Source of the DNA: Zeugodacus cucurbitae
Taxonomy: Eukaryota; Arthropoda; Insecta; Diptera; Tephritidae
Direction: 5' to 3'
Length of the DNA stretch: 64,000 nucleotides
Assembly: GCF_028554725.1 (NCBI RefSeq)
Contig: NC_071669.1
Span: forward strand, 46,708,501-46,772,500
Every line of letters begins with the position of its first letter. Positions within the stretch are counted from its first letter, which is position 1. The notes under the pieces were generated by a model. That model searched no databases, had not been told where the DNA came from, and saw only the letters and a program-made list of their open reading frames with translations. The position numbers and the translations under genes were made by a program. This document shows, piece after piece, positions 54,301 through 64,000 of the stretch.

Positions 54301-57300
54301 TTCCTGATAGGATTTTTTGATATTGAAATTTGTTTCCGTTTTCTTTATAAGACAACGATGACTTCATCTTATGAAAATCTTTACTAAACTATTTCCATCA
54401 TAGCCCAACTTCTCTTTCAAATAAGCCATTAAATATTGCTCTACTTCTTTTTAGATCTAACTAATTTCTCAGCATAGAACAATGACTTATAAAAAAGTAG
54501 TCTAACATAGCCACATCTCATAAGCAAGCTAGACAATTGGCAGGCCCATTGCTTGATAATATTCGATCACCAAAAGTTTGCCATAATAATATGATGGTTT
54601 TACGTACTCTTCAGCTCTTTGCCTATTTTGGCTGAAACCACTTATCACTTAGAAGATGAATATTGACGTGTAGAACAACCAAGTAACTTTTTTATGAAGC
54701 AAAGGAGCCAAGAAAACGTTTTTAGAATTATTTGAGCTCCAATAGCAATCAGCTTGCACATTTCCTACCGCTCTTGATAGTGCTGTCCGTAGGAAAAAGT
54801 GCCATCTTCTGACGTGACACATAGCGATTGTTTTTTACATCGTTATTTTAATAAGCAAAATAAAATTGTGTGAGTTCTGGAATCACATACATAAACGGCA
54901 GTTTGCGAGTCTTAATACCATAATGTCTATCTATATATGGGAATTATCAAGGAATCACTCTTTGATATTATATATTTCTGAAACTTTCAAATGCCCGAAA
55001 TTCCCTATATATTTTAAGCGAAACTTCAGTCCCCTAGTTAATTTATTTTATGCATAGTGTAGACTCCGACGTAGGGCCGGTCGTCTCTCTAACTAAATGG
55101 TGACTTTAACCATTTTAACATGGATTCTGTTAATGTCTAATACTATTAATAGATAAATACTGGCTTGCTGGATACCAAGTTGATGGCATTTATGGTATTT
55201 GCTCAGAGAAGAAGCGATAATACTTCGTAAAGATGTCATGATTTGAAAGGATTTCGAAGAACAGCCTGAGAGACGAAATGATCTATTTTGATTAGGATAA
55301 TGCCATATATTAAAAATATCAATCCAGTCGATTTAAACATTAATGTCATATTTATATTAAAATAAGTGTAGAAAGAAATTAAGAAATCTATCAGTCAAAA
55401 TTATGAGAAATCAGACCAATGATGTCTCAGTATGACAAACTTTTTTAAACTATGTTTTTAGGGCTATTTTCCATAAACACTAAATTCTTCTTGGTAAAAT
55501 ATGATATTTGTATGTATACTGAACAATATCCTAATATTCAAATTCCAAAAATATGTTAAGCAACTCTTATGAATCAGTTTCAATACTTCACATTGGTCAC
55601 ACATAACATTCGTACCAACATGAACCGGACCTAATTGAAATTTCGTTGAAAGCGATATTCGTTTGATGGATCCCACGTAATTCGCCATAGCCATCTACGA
55701 TTCGCTATACATTGAATCAACTCGCAACCGTAAAATAAAAATTGCGGTTTTACCAGAAAGTAATTAAATAAAATATTATTCCACCTATTTTGTATCAAAA
55801 GTGCTTCCTAATGCACTTATTATTATTTTTTTCTTGTGGTATTATAATTGAAATTGCTTCTTCTTGTGTCTAACGTTTTTAATGTTCGTAACTTAATATT
55901 TTTTATTTTATTGTTTCATATTTCATGTTCTTCAATAAATTTGCACTTTTTGACGTTGCTCAAGCAAAATATAATTTCATTTCACAGTTTCGCCAAATTC
56001 GTTTGGTTGAAGTAAGATTTTTGGCAAATTGATTTATGTTCGTGATAAGCGTGCTAATATTCAAATTAGGAAGGAACTGAAGAACCACAAACTGCTAATC
56101 ATCGTAATTAAACAAAAGAATGAAATATCACGAAACATTTGGTCATGCATGATGATGCATTGCATGCAGATAATTAAATAAGAACACACTGATCAACTCG
56201 ATAATATAAAATTTTATAATTTGATTAACAATTATTATATTTTTGATTATTTTTATAAATACGGATGTGTATTAGTATTTTAAGATTTGTGTACTGCTGG
56301 TATCAAGTTTGTTAGCTTTTCGATGACTTCAGAATGAATTGAAATAGCGGATTTGAATAGGTGCTACACAACTTTGATATGAATCAGGCTTTACTACACA
56401 TATATATAAACATATACTACGTTCGGACCGACATTGAAAACATCTTAAAAACACAATTTGTGGATTGTGGAACCAAAGTCGTCAGTCATGTGTTTTCGAT
56501 GAGTATTTATTGACAGTTCACAAATTTATTTGTTTCTTTCAATTTTGAGCAACGAGAATGTTATGTTTTAGAATCTTTAATGTTTGCTTTTATTAAAATA
56601 ACATATTTTCTAGAATCACGACAAACAAATTTTAATAATGAAGGTATTGACTTCGAAAAGCTAGATAATTATCTTGCAATATAGTATATATTATCCAGCA
56701 ACGTAAGAATATTTTTTGGGAACATGGTTGCCAACGAAATGGATCTGTGTTTTTTAAAGAAAACTTTCGTTTATTTTATAAATTATGCGACATCCTTCGG
56801 CCTCTACAAATTAATTAATTTCGGCCGTTGTGATTTACACATCTTGTTGCTGCAACTCCACTGCCATTACGCCTAAAATGTGGCTATTTTTACTGAGCAC
56901 GCGTAAAGCACACACCTTATTTTCCCACAATTCAATTAGGAGCGCTTCCTTCCTCTGACCCCACGTATATCTTTTTTTGTATTTTTGTTTTTTCTCCATT
57001 CTTTTGAAAATGTAAACAAATATGAACTGACAATTTGGGGATGGCAAAATATGTCTTCAAATTATATCGACTAAAGCAGACATCGATTATAATGAGTGGA
57101 ATGTAAGATTTCAAGTAGTTTTCAGCGAAAACTGTGATTTCGTTTGACAGATTTTGCATGGATGAAAACACAATTTTTAGAACGAAACCCCATTTTTGCT
57201 ATGAAAACATGTTTTCAATGTCGGTCCGAACATAGTATTAAAAGTGGTCTTCCGCAGAAAAATAAATTCAAAGGCCTTTTATAAATGGCGATACCCCAAA

Positions 57301-60300
57301 AGATATTGCTTTTGCTTTGAATACTATGCTTCGGTAATCCTTACTTAAGGCTGAAAAGTAAAGCATATATGTATGTATATAAAATATTCTGGAGTGAGTG
57401 TTAAAATTTCGACTTAACAATGCCTTATGTGATCCCAATTAAAAAAAAATTATAAATTCACAAGAATACGTAAGTCTTTATATCCTAAGAAACACTGAAC
57501 TTAACTTCAAAAAAAAGTGAACTAGTGCTTGATCTTGATTATAGTTTAACCATAAAACTTATACGAAGAACTCCATTACGAAGAAGACCATTAATAAGAT
57601 AGTTGATTATTTGCGTTCATAAGGGGGGATCAAGGATCATACATGTTTCAAGATGCCTAATAAAGACTCTTAAATTCTGTGTGTTTGATATTAATCAGGA
57701 ACTGTGATCAAAACCAGCCTCTGTTATGGGGTAGTCAACATTAAATAATAGAGCAGTCGTGCCGAGAGTTACAAAACAATAGTTCACATGAAGGTATTAT
57801 ATAAGTCTGTTCTTAGAGTTGCCACTTTTTTAAATATATCTTATAGACTATATAGCTTTCTACATTTTTGGAGTAGTCTGTTTTTTATTTCCAAAATAAT
57901 TTTGTAATTTTCATATTTCAATTAATTAAAAACTTACTTAGCCAGTTTATCTTGCCAATAGTAAGATTATTATAATTAAATATGGATATAATAAACGCTA
58001 AATAAACGAATAAACACATAACAACCGCTTGAACAGCAACAAGTTCGCTGTTTGAACAAGTTTAACACAGTTTTAGTTAATTTTTTTTTGTTCATTAAAA
58101 AAATGCAAACATGCCAACTCTCACAAAAGAATTAGAAATTCATGCATGTTTGATCTTTCTTTATTGAAACTTTATTAAAAGTTTTTGTATACAGAAAGTA
58201 GTTTTCGGTATACTAAGTTTTCGGTATACAAAAACTTTTATATACCGAATATGGCGAAATGGGAGACTACAATTTTTTAAGAAAACAATAAATTATATTT
58301 TTTTGAAACATTTGCTACAACTATTTCTGTTAATATAACAAAATGAAGGTTATAAAACGATTCTAGTTTTCACGCATAAAATAAAAAAGTAAAGAATCAT
58401 TGGCAAACATAATTAGAAATGACGAAGTGTTCAGGCGTTTGCTTGGGCTTCATAAATTATACGAAAAAAAAACACCAAAGTTGCGCAATAATTGGTAATT
58501 TGTTAGCACATTCAAGGCCATTTGTTTAATCTGCACGCACTTCTGGTTTACGCTAATGATTTTTTTCTACTTATTACTTCATTCCATTATAATTACTATT
58601 ATTAGTAATATTAAAGTTGATTGCCATACAACAACAAATGAGTTGAACGACCTTTAGTCATTTGTCTGTTGACTTTATGTAGCCACTGTTCTTCTCGATC
58701 CGCACATGCCGCAAAAAAGTTGCTATTGTTACAACAGCGACATTTGCATAGCTTGATTATAAATATTGCTAAGAATTTCCAAAGCTTTTAAGTGTCTCCA
58801 GAATCATTGTAATTCGCCAGCGCCAATTTGCATATTTTAGATATTTTCGACAGAAGCAATTAATTATTGGAAAGGTTCAATGTACGCACTTTAGATAACA
58901 ATAATAAATGCGGTGTACATATCAATAGCCGATTTAGTATCAAAATATTGATATTGACAAAAATTTAATCTAAGTCGTAAATGAATATAATTAAAAATTA
59001 AAAAAAAAAATTAAATAATTATATAAAAAAAGTATTTAAAAAATTTTAAAAATTTCAAAAAATAATAATAAAACAAAAAGAAAAATAAAAATAAAAAAAA
59101 TAATACAAAAAAAATATAATAAAAATTTCGTGTCTTCAATTTTTATCAAATTTATCAGTTAACATATGCGCATATGTCTGTATGTCGCACAAAAATGCAA
59201 AATAGATATCATAACAGTTGTCACAAACGCGTTCAGCGACTTAAACTAAAACTATTTGTATATACTCATATATGTATCTGTCTCTGAATTTGCTTTAGTT
59301 TTTATTGTTCATCATTTAATATACATATACACGAAATAATATATTAAAGCTGCTGCTTCCGAAACACAGAAACACCAAAAATAAAGAAAGACACGATTTC
59401 AAACCAGTTCGCTTAATAAGTCATGGTTCCACGAATATTGATAGAATTCTTTAACGACAGTTCATGCAGACATCACTTCGTTGGTTGTTTTGTTACATTT
59501 GCATTTGTCTTCAAGCATGCAGAATCATATACTCCACTTTTAGTTGCATATATTAAGATATCGATAAGCCTCAATAGTGCAATGATTTACAACGCGTTTT
59601 TTTTCATATATACGAATATACCTCATATGACCATATTTGTTTTAACCGTGAACAGATTTGCATAATAATACCTAACAATAGATTTGTTTTAGTTTTGGCA
59701 ATTTTGTGTTTCAAATATCTAACCTTACTTGTAAGTGGAATGAAAACCAAGATGTGATTTCGTTATTTTTAGTTGCTTTAAAATTTTTGTATTTTAGTAT
59801 AACTGAGAAGATCAATATTTTCTGCCCACCCTAGTGATCATCATCGACATTTAAAAATTTCGTCAAATAGAGACAATTTTTATTCAGAAAAAGTATTTGC
59901 ACTCAGATATCAGTTTGTAAACTGACCCATTAGGGTGGTATGTTTGAGCGTTAGGTATTCATGATTTCCTAAAAAGATATCTGATAAGTGTGACAACTCA
60001 AATATTTGTATATGGTTATATTTTTAGAGTTCGCTTAATGTCTCATATTTGGATTGATTTGTTTCAGATTACATCATTCGGAATGCTCTCTTGATTGTTT
60101 GAACAATTTTCTTGTATATTTCGAATGATCATCTTATCTAGAATCTATTGCTGAACTTGTTGTAATTTCTACATTTAATGGTAAAAGATTCCTTTGTATA
60201 TTTTCGTAATCGGTTTATAACCACCCATACTTCTCGTATGTGACAGTTTTGAACTCATTCTGATTATTTTCATTAGAATAGAGAAAACAACTAACAATGT

Positions 60301-63300
60301 CGAATATGGAAAGATAAATCCGAAGAAAACTCAACACAAATTTTTGCTCTGATATGAAGTAACTCTAGTTTATGGTCAAAATGGGTCCATAACTTTTTTA
60401 ACCCCCATATACCGAATAGAATTAGCTTCATTTTCTCAACTCTATATATTGACATTTTGACGAGTATATGAGTATATGATATATCATAGCAAAAAAAAGT
60501 CAGCAGGTCATTCTCATGACAATACACTTAGTTTGACACTAATGTATAAAATCTGTGCAATCCTTCACCGCACCCCATAGAATTTATATGCAGATTTTTT
60601 ATCATCAAGTTTATTTTATACTTTTATAAATTATATAGGTATATTTCTGAGATATATTAATGAAATTAAGCAGATATGTTTTTCCACAATTTGATTTATT
60701 TTCTAAATTAAAGTAGACCGATTTAGATCATGGCCTCATATATACCTCATCTACTTAATTTACTGACGTTATAGATCTGTAGTAGTGTCCGACCGATACC
60801 AAAAGTTTGGCCGATGCCGATGCCGATGCCGATTAATCGGCCAGTTGGCAAAGAATCGGCCGATGCCGATGCCGATGCCGATTCTTTCATAACAAAATAA
60901 AAACAAAGACAAATAACATCACAAAATAGGTAAACAACTCAATTAATATATAAATATTATTTAGTGATTTAATTAATATTCAAAGCTAAATAAATTATTA
61001 TTATAAGATATATGTTGATAGAACAAATAAGTTATTCGCGTTTTCTCAAAGCGAATCTGCAATCAGCAATATAGCTTTTTTCCTTTAAGGGGTATACCGG
61101 TGTGACATTTTCCAAAAATCGATTTTTTATTTTTTGCTTATTCGAAAGTTTATAATTTCAAAAATATCCTGTGAAAGGTAAGGTCGTATCTAGAATAGTT
61201 TTTGAATGGCAGCGTTCTAAAGAGCAATCGCTCTCATGTATTAGCCGCTATAGTCAAAACTTTACACGCGTTTTTCTCGAAACGACCTTTCACAAAATTA
61301 CTCAAATCATAACTCAACGAGATATTGACCCATCAACTTCAAATTTAAACTGAATGTTCTTGAATATATTTACTATACAATGACCTACGATCTTTTTGAT
61401 TTGTTGAAAATTGTCAACTTGGCATTTAAAAAACGACCATTTTTTACCTAAAAATCGAAATTTTTTTTCAGAACTACGCCATTTTGTTAATGTTTGATAT
61501 CTTTCAATAATCATAGGTCATTGTATAGGGAATATATTAAACTTTAATAACCTTTTTAAATTTTTGTGTTTCAGTTTCTCATTCGGCCGGAATCATGTCA
61601 GCAGTTGGGAAATTTTTTTTTTGGCACCTCCCAATACAACCCATAACTCCTTTATTAAAATATAGTTGAAAGTCACCTTATTATGTCCAAAAAACTTCGA
61701 AACATTCGACCGAATACTTTCTTTAAAAAAATTCACTAAAATCGCAATCCGTTATTTTCAAAGAGATGACTTTTGTCAATTATATCTCACATTGTGAAAG
61801 GCGGCAAATAGTGATAGTGACTCAATAGAAACTTCGGAAGCTTGTTTGGGAGGTTCTTTCCTATGCACCTTATTATAGTCCAGGCCAGCACCAAGTGATT
61901 ATTACGTGACCCTGTCTGAATGCTTCTATAATAGTGACTTTATGACATTATCTTCAAAATCTCAACAACTTTAAACAAAACTGTACATATTTGACATAAA
62001 TCGAATGTTTCTAGCAGTGCTAAATAAAACCTTTCATTAATGCAAAATTGTTGAATTTCTTTATACTAGACTTAAATTATCACCATAATGAATTGTTAGC
62101 TTAGTCAAATGTGAATCACTGTGTTATATATGGTAAACAGAAGAATTCAAATTTTATGCTCTAAAGAAATCAAAAAAGAAAAAAAAATAATTATTTTAGT
62201 ATAATCCGAAAGAGGTAGAAATAATCGGCTAAGAATCGGCCAAATATGGCCGATGCCGATACCGATGCCGATGCTTAATTTTGTGACCGATACTGGCCGA
62301 TGCCGATACCAAGGCCGATTAATCGGTCGGTCTCTAATAGGTAGTATAGAGGATGAGTGATATAAACCGGTCAAAAATTGATTGAATCAGTTAATCGAAA
62401 ATCGTAGTTATGGGTTACTGTGTCTGTAGATTCTTTCACTTACACCCATATACCGACTATATTGAACTTCCTGCCTTTAGTTAAGTTTATAACATATATC
62501 AACAGGATAAGCTCAAGATATCCTACATAAAATTAGACGAGAATAATAAGACTAGCATTATGTCATACAATCTTAGAAATTATTTATACCTGTATGTACT
62601 GTGCTTTTAAGTTAAATTGAGTGATTTCAATCAGTTAGTTTGATTTGAATATAGAAGATCTCATATATGAGATCAGTTTGAATATCATTTAATTGTAATT
62701 CAAAAAAAAAAATTGTGTGTTAGAAAAACCAACACGCGCCGTTACTTATCCACAGCAAATACGGAAACCAAAAGTTGACTTGTTTGACTGCACTGCAATA
62801 AAAAGGAATTAAGACGGTCCAGAAGCTTGAATTCCAATTGTATTACGTGACGTTATGCAATGCGCCGACATAAAACAAGAAACATAGAAACTAGCGATAT
62901 TAAAAGGCATTAACTATTGAAACTACAAATTCAAATTCAAATTCGGCCAAACATAAGACGTGACATTTTGATTTATGACACGCTTTAGTTTAAACTGACT
63001 TTAAAACACCAATTCTATGCATAATTATTGCAGTGCCAAACATAGCAACGGACTTAGGTGTTATAAAATGGAAATTAAATGTTTTGTGTTCGATGAGAGA
63101 ACATATAGCATATTGTATATTTAATAACATCTATGTGAATATATGTATATATGTTAGTTGGCTTGCATAAAAAAATTAGAGAATGAAACTCAGAATATTA
63201 TTAATGATATGAACTCACCTCTTTTGTCGCGCTGCGCAGACTGCTGTTGTTTTGTTTGCTGTTGCTGTTGATTTGGAGTTGACTGCTTTTGTTGTTCTTG

Positions 63301-63537
63301 CAGTTGTTGTTGTTGTTCTGCGCGTGTTTCTTCACTATTGTTGACTGCAGTTATTAAACTAGATACTGGATGATTGACGATTTTCGTGCTATTGATGCTG
63401 CTGTATGGCTGATGAAATGTATGTATTCTACTATAATTTTTGTTGTTGTTGTTGTTGTTGTGATTACTGTGATTGCTGTCGCCGGAGTTGATAATGACCA
63501 TTGATAAGAGTATGAGTAAAACTGATACGCGTGACAT
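39255..63537 (-). CDS. Unrecognised secreted, Cys-free, Gln-rich/acidic protein, three coding exons (gene span)
   Basis: Exons 63537-63219, 40345-39815 and 39331-39255 join in phase (1, 1) into 308 aa. Residues 1-19 are a signal peptide (MSRVSVLLILLSMVIINSG). Residues 20-106 are Asn-, Ser- and Gln-rich with N-glycosylation sequons (NST, NNS) and end in RDKR, a furin-type site. Residues 107-157 include a possible helix (DEAEIARQNQITQQIFAKYL) and RR at 135-136. Basic residues follow to GRKR at 190-193. The region 218-283 is acidic, with YY pairs in TEYYTD and HYYSD. The end is WPPDENPDYEQDGLRHQ. There is no cysteine. A processed secreted precursor or an extracellular disordered protein is my inference. 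I know no family match. Extra exons in the 22.9-kb intron cannot be excluded. Confidence 0.72.
39332..39814 (-). other. Intron 2 of the Cys-free secreted protein gene
   Basis: A 483-base GT-AG intron (donor AGCG|GTAAGTG, acceptor GATACAG). Reading through the donor instead would add Gly-Lys and stop at once, giving a slightly shorter protein. Confidence 0.7.
39815..40345 (-). CDS. Cys-free secreted protein, exon 2
   Basis: A 531-base open exon between TTCTTCCTTCCAG and G|GTAAGT. It encodes residues 107 to 283. Its codon use is more GC-rich and complex than the flanking introns, which marks it as real coding sequence. It carries PTISEILPKP, an Arg/Pro-rich stretch (ARPRPRGF), GRKRYGG, five consecutive Glu at 220-224, and the two acidic YY motifs. 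It lacks its own start codon and relies on exon 1. Confidence 0.8.
40951..41560 (-). pseudogene. Non-LTR reverse transcriptase fragment with YADD box
   Basis: The minus strand carries FSAAFDST at about 41540, where these enzymes have DF..AFDS. After one frameshift come SEFGIPSKLIRLCKLSLSNT, then LLEKIIRAAELNREG. The active site LLTYADDIDIIG is at about 41265-41230, then FSRLDKEAKRMGLVVNEAKT and FVYLGTNI. The YADD catalytic pair is intact, but the frame is broken at both ends and the element is truncated. The clade was not fixed. Confidence 0.85.
43700..44170 (+). pseudogene. Tc1-like transposase relic
   Basis: The plus strand reads GNVLVCGCCSYSGLSNLVLI (family: vWGcfs..G.g.lv.i), then MTLESYGVMLSKN after a frameshift. 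Further on WPAQTSGFNPIKHL appears, where active enzymes have WPAQSPDLNPIEHLW, and then GYLNDKLV. The Asp of SPDLNPIE has become Gly and several stops are present, so it is dead. N-terminal parts and inverted ends were not found. Confidence 0.8.
46930..47290 (-). pseudogene. Non-LTR retrotransposon relic, C-terminal tail
   Basis: The minus strand reads SCLTEVEV, a stop, then LLQHFLLECPAFARSRLTFL. This is the C..H....C tail found at the end of ORF2 in LOA/R1/jockey-like elements (family form: CRSC....E...HFLL.CPAFA..R...LG). Upstream, GYELATNYRILQ and related stretches continue the decayed frame. Part of the Cys pair is still visible. Confidence 0.6.
50540..50640. repeat. CAG/GCWGTG-type simple repeat
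   Basis: Short imperfect hexamer repeats built on GCTAC/GCCAC make Ala-Thr and Ala-Val runs in two frames. No splice-bounded exon is supported. I treat it as simple sequence. Confidence 0.5.
51565..51590 (+). repeat. (TTAGG)n-like pentamer run
   Basis: Five tandem copies of TAGGT (the insect telomere pentamer read in another register). It sits directly at the 3' end of the minus-strand retrotransposon relic that follows, which therefore ends in (CCTAA)n. Confidence 0.9.
51591..51960 (-). pseudogene. Non-LTR retrotransposon relic with pentamer tail
   Basis: The minus strand reads CQSCMEEGEVESSKHFFFVQ, again the CX2C...H tail of LOA/jockey-type ORF2. In a shifted frame come LKHLGRLFFGDP and SELAGIDISRL-like blocks typical of the very C-terminus. 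A short 3' UTR then runs into the pentamer run. The final Cys of the motif is lost and frameshifts are present. Confidence 0.65.
56417..57235. mobile_element. 819-bp element with 27-bp inverted repeats
   Basis: The left end CTACGTTCGGACCGACATTG(AAAACAT) recurs inverted at the right end (57235-57209) with one mismatch in 27 bases. The ends are flanked by TA on both sides, so a TA duplication is possible, though a 3-bp site cannot be ruled out. It contains a minus-strand frame with a Myb/SANT-like domain, listed separately. No transposase catalytic domain is seen, so it is non-autonomous or a remnant. Confidence 0.8.
56835..57047 (-). pseudogene. Myb/SANT (MADF)-like ORF inside the inverted-repeat element
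   Basis: The 70-residue frame carries YTWGQRKEALLIELWENKVC and SKNSHILGVMAVELQQQ. It continues past a stop with an ITTAEIN-like stretch that fits the third helix. The W...L..LW pattern resembles the Myb/SANT or MADF DNA-binding proteins carried by PIF/Harbinger transposons and by many fly regulators. Its position between the inverted repeats suggests it belongs to the element. A single in-frame stop after QQQDV suggests decay. Confidence 0.5.
58176..58240. repeat. Perfect 17-bp inverted repeat with repeated loop
   Basis: TAAAAGTTTTTGTATAC (58176-58192) is matched exactly inverted by GTATACAAAAACTTTTA (58224-58240). The 31-base loop overlaps two direct copies of AGTTTTCGGTATAC. It is a snap-back structure of unknown origin in intron 1 of the Cys-free gene. 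Confidence 0.8.
60783..62336. mobile_element. hAT-like non-autonomous element (1,554 bp)
   Basis: The left end TAGTGTCCGACCGATA and the inverted right end TAGAGACCGACCGATT agree at 13 of 16 positions. Flanking octamers ATCTGTAG and ATAGGTAG agree at 6 of 8, as expected for an aged 8-bp hAT target duplication. Just inside both ends lie runs of GCCGAT in both orientations, of the kind hAT transposases use as subterminal binding sites. No transposase frame is present. The middle is AT-rich filler. Confidence 0.72.
63219..63537 (-). CDS. Cys-free secreted protein, exon 1
   Basis: The ATG at 63537-63535 has A at -3 and opens a clear signal peptide (MSRVSVLLILLSMVIINSG). A low-complexity Asn run, NYSRIHTFHQPYSS, and Gln-rich stretches follow up to QRDKR before the donor AGAG|GTGAGT. 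It ends in phase 1, matching exon 2. The Gln and Asn runs come from CAA/CAG and AAC repeats, so lengths may vary between individuals. Confidence 0.78.
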
Positions 63538-63616
63538 TATGGCGGATTATATATTGTTTAACGCATAAATATTGCACTGAAGAATTCACGTTTAATTTTT
63601 GATTTTTTTGTTTTTA

Positions 63617-63840
63617 ATTTCTTATAATTATTTTTATAATTTATTTTTTATTTTATTTATTATATTTTATTTTTTTTTATTTATTATATTTTAAAATTAT
63701 TTTTATTAATTTTATTATTATTTTTATTTTAATTTATTTTGTTAAATTTTATAATTATTTTTATTATATTTTATTTTTATTTTATATATTAAATTTTATA
63801 ATTATTTTTATTTATTTTTTATTTATTATTAATATTATTT
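63617..63840. repeat. Almost pure A/T tract upstream of the Cys-free gene
   Basis: About 225 bases of ATTTTTATTT-like sequence with almost no G or C, starting 80 bases upstream of the start codon. It lies where the 5' UTR or promoter of the gene would be. Beyond it (63880-64000) GC content rises again and may hold more of the 5' region, but no start site is identifiable. Confidence 0.7.
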
Positions 63841-64000
63841 ACAACTAATTATATGAAATTATTGTATGTTTATGCGATGATTATCTATTTTTTTGTATGA
63901 TTTCTGGCGCTTTTTCGATGGCTGAGTGTTACGATGTGTGACTGACCGTTAGACCGGCATACGCGGAATGCGCTTCACTCGCTGCGTTCACCGTAGCAAA

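Larger units (their letters stand above)
40346..63218 (-). other. Intron 1 of the Cys-free secreted protein gene
   Basis: A 22.9-kb GT-AG interval (donor AGAG|GTGAGT) linking exon 1 to exon 2. It holds the reverse-transcriptase, Tc1, non-LTR, Myb/SANT-bearing and hAT-like elements listed separately. I found no additional exon with good splice sites, but a short one could be missed. Stretches not listed separately (41565-43500, 44180-46920, 47300-51560, 51970-56410, 57240-58170, 58250-60770) are AT-rich with no supported gene. Confidence 0.6.

Noticed and set aside
60340..60430. Possible further copy of the tephritid-type repeat (TCCATAACTTTTTTAACCCCC..)
   Set aside because: Only one short phrase matches and no ends are present, too little to call.
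62147..62374. Minus-strand frame with Gly-Ile-Gly-Ile repeats
   Set aside because: It is just the translation of the GCCGAT subterminal repeats of the hAT-like element.

Overview
This is AT-rich nuclear DNA from a higher fly. It has spliced genes with phase-matched GT-AG introns, long intergenic spaces, (CAA/GTT)n, (CA)n and (TATG)n microsatellites, and many decayed transposon fragments. One dispersed repeat has inverted ends (TATACTCTCGCAA ... TTGCGAGAGTATA). I associate that family with tephritid fruit flies such as Bactrocera and its relatives, so a tephritid is my best guess. That assignment rests on recognition, not on a search.

Two protein-coding genes can be assembled, both on the minus strand. 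The first is a four-exon secreted C-type lectin of 182 aa. Its exons lie at 26096-26009, 17912-17812, 6502-6394 and 5071-4821, with introns of about 8.1, 11.3 and 1.3 kb. It has a signal peptide, one C-type lectin domain, and intact EPN and WND calcium/sugar-binding motifs. Its last intron ends in a CAGCAG tandem acceptor that could add one alanine.

The second is a three-exon gene at 63537-63219, 40345-39815 and 39331-39255, with introns of about 22.9 kb and 0.5 kb. It encodes a 308-aa secreted protein without cysteines that I do not recognise. It has a Gln/Asn-rich N-terminal third, a furin-type RDKR site at the first exon junction, further basic sites, and an acidic Tyr-rich C-terminal part. 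It is the most interesting coding object here.

From left to right: a dead mariner (540-1165); low-complexity DNA and a three-unit AT-rich tandem array (to 4440); the lectin gene (4.8-26.1 kb), whose introns hold non-LTR retrotransposon relics and three copies of the tephritid-type repeat; a GC-rich island (26.6-27.6 kb) that may carry the lectin promoter or a divergent one; about 11 kb of intergenic DNA with an R1-like reverse-transcriptase fragment; then the second gene (39.3-63.5 kb). Its large first intron holds a YADD reverse-transcriptase relic, a Tc1 transposase relic, two non-LTR C-terminal relics (one with a telomere-like (TTAGG)n tail), an 819-bp inverted-repeat element with a Myb/SANT-like ORF, and a 1,554-bp hAT-like element with GCCGAT subterminal repeats.

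I found no tRNA, rRNA, CRISPR array or bacterial-type operon. The remaining open reading frames look like composition-driven or transposon-derived noise.
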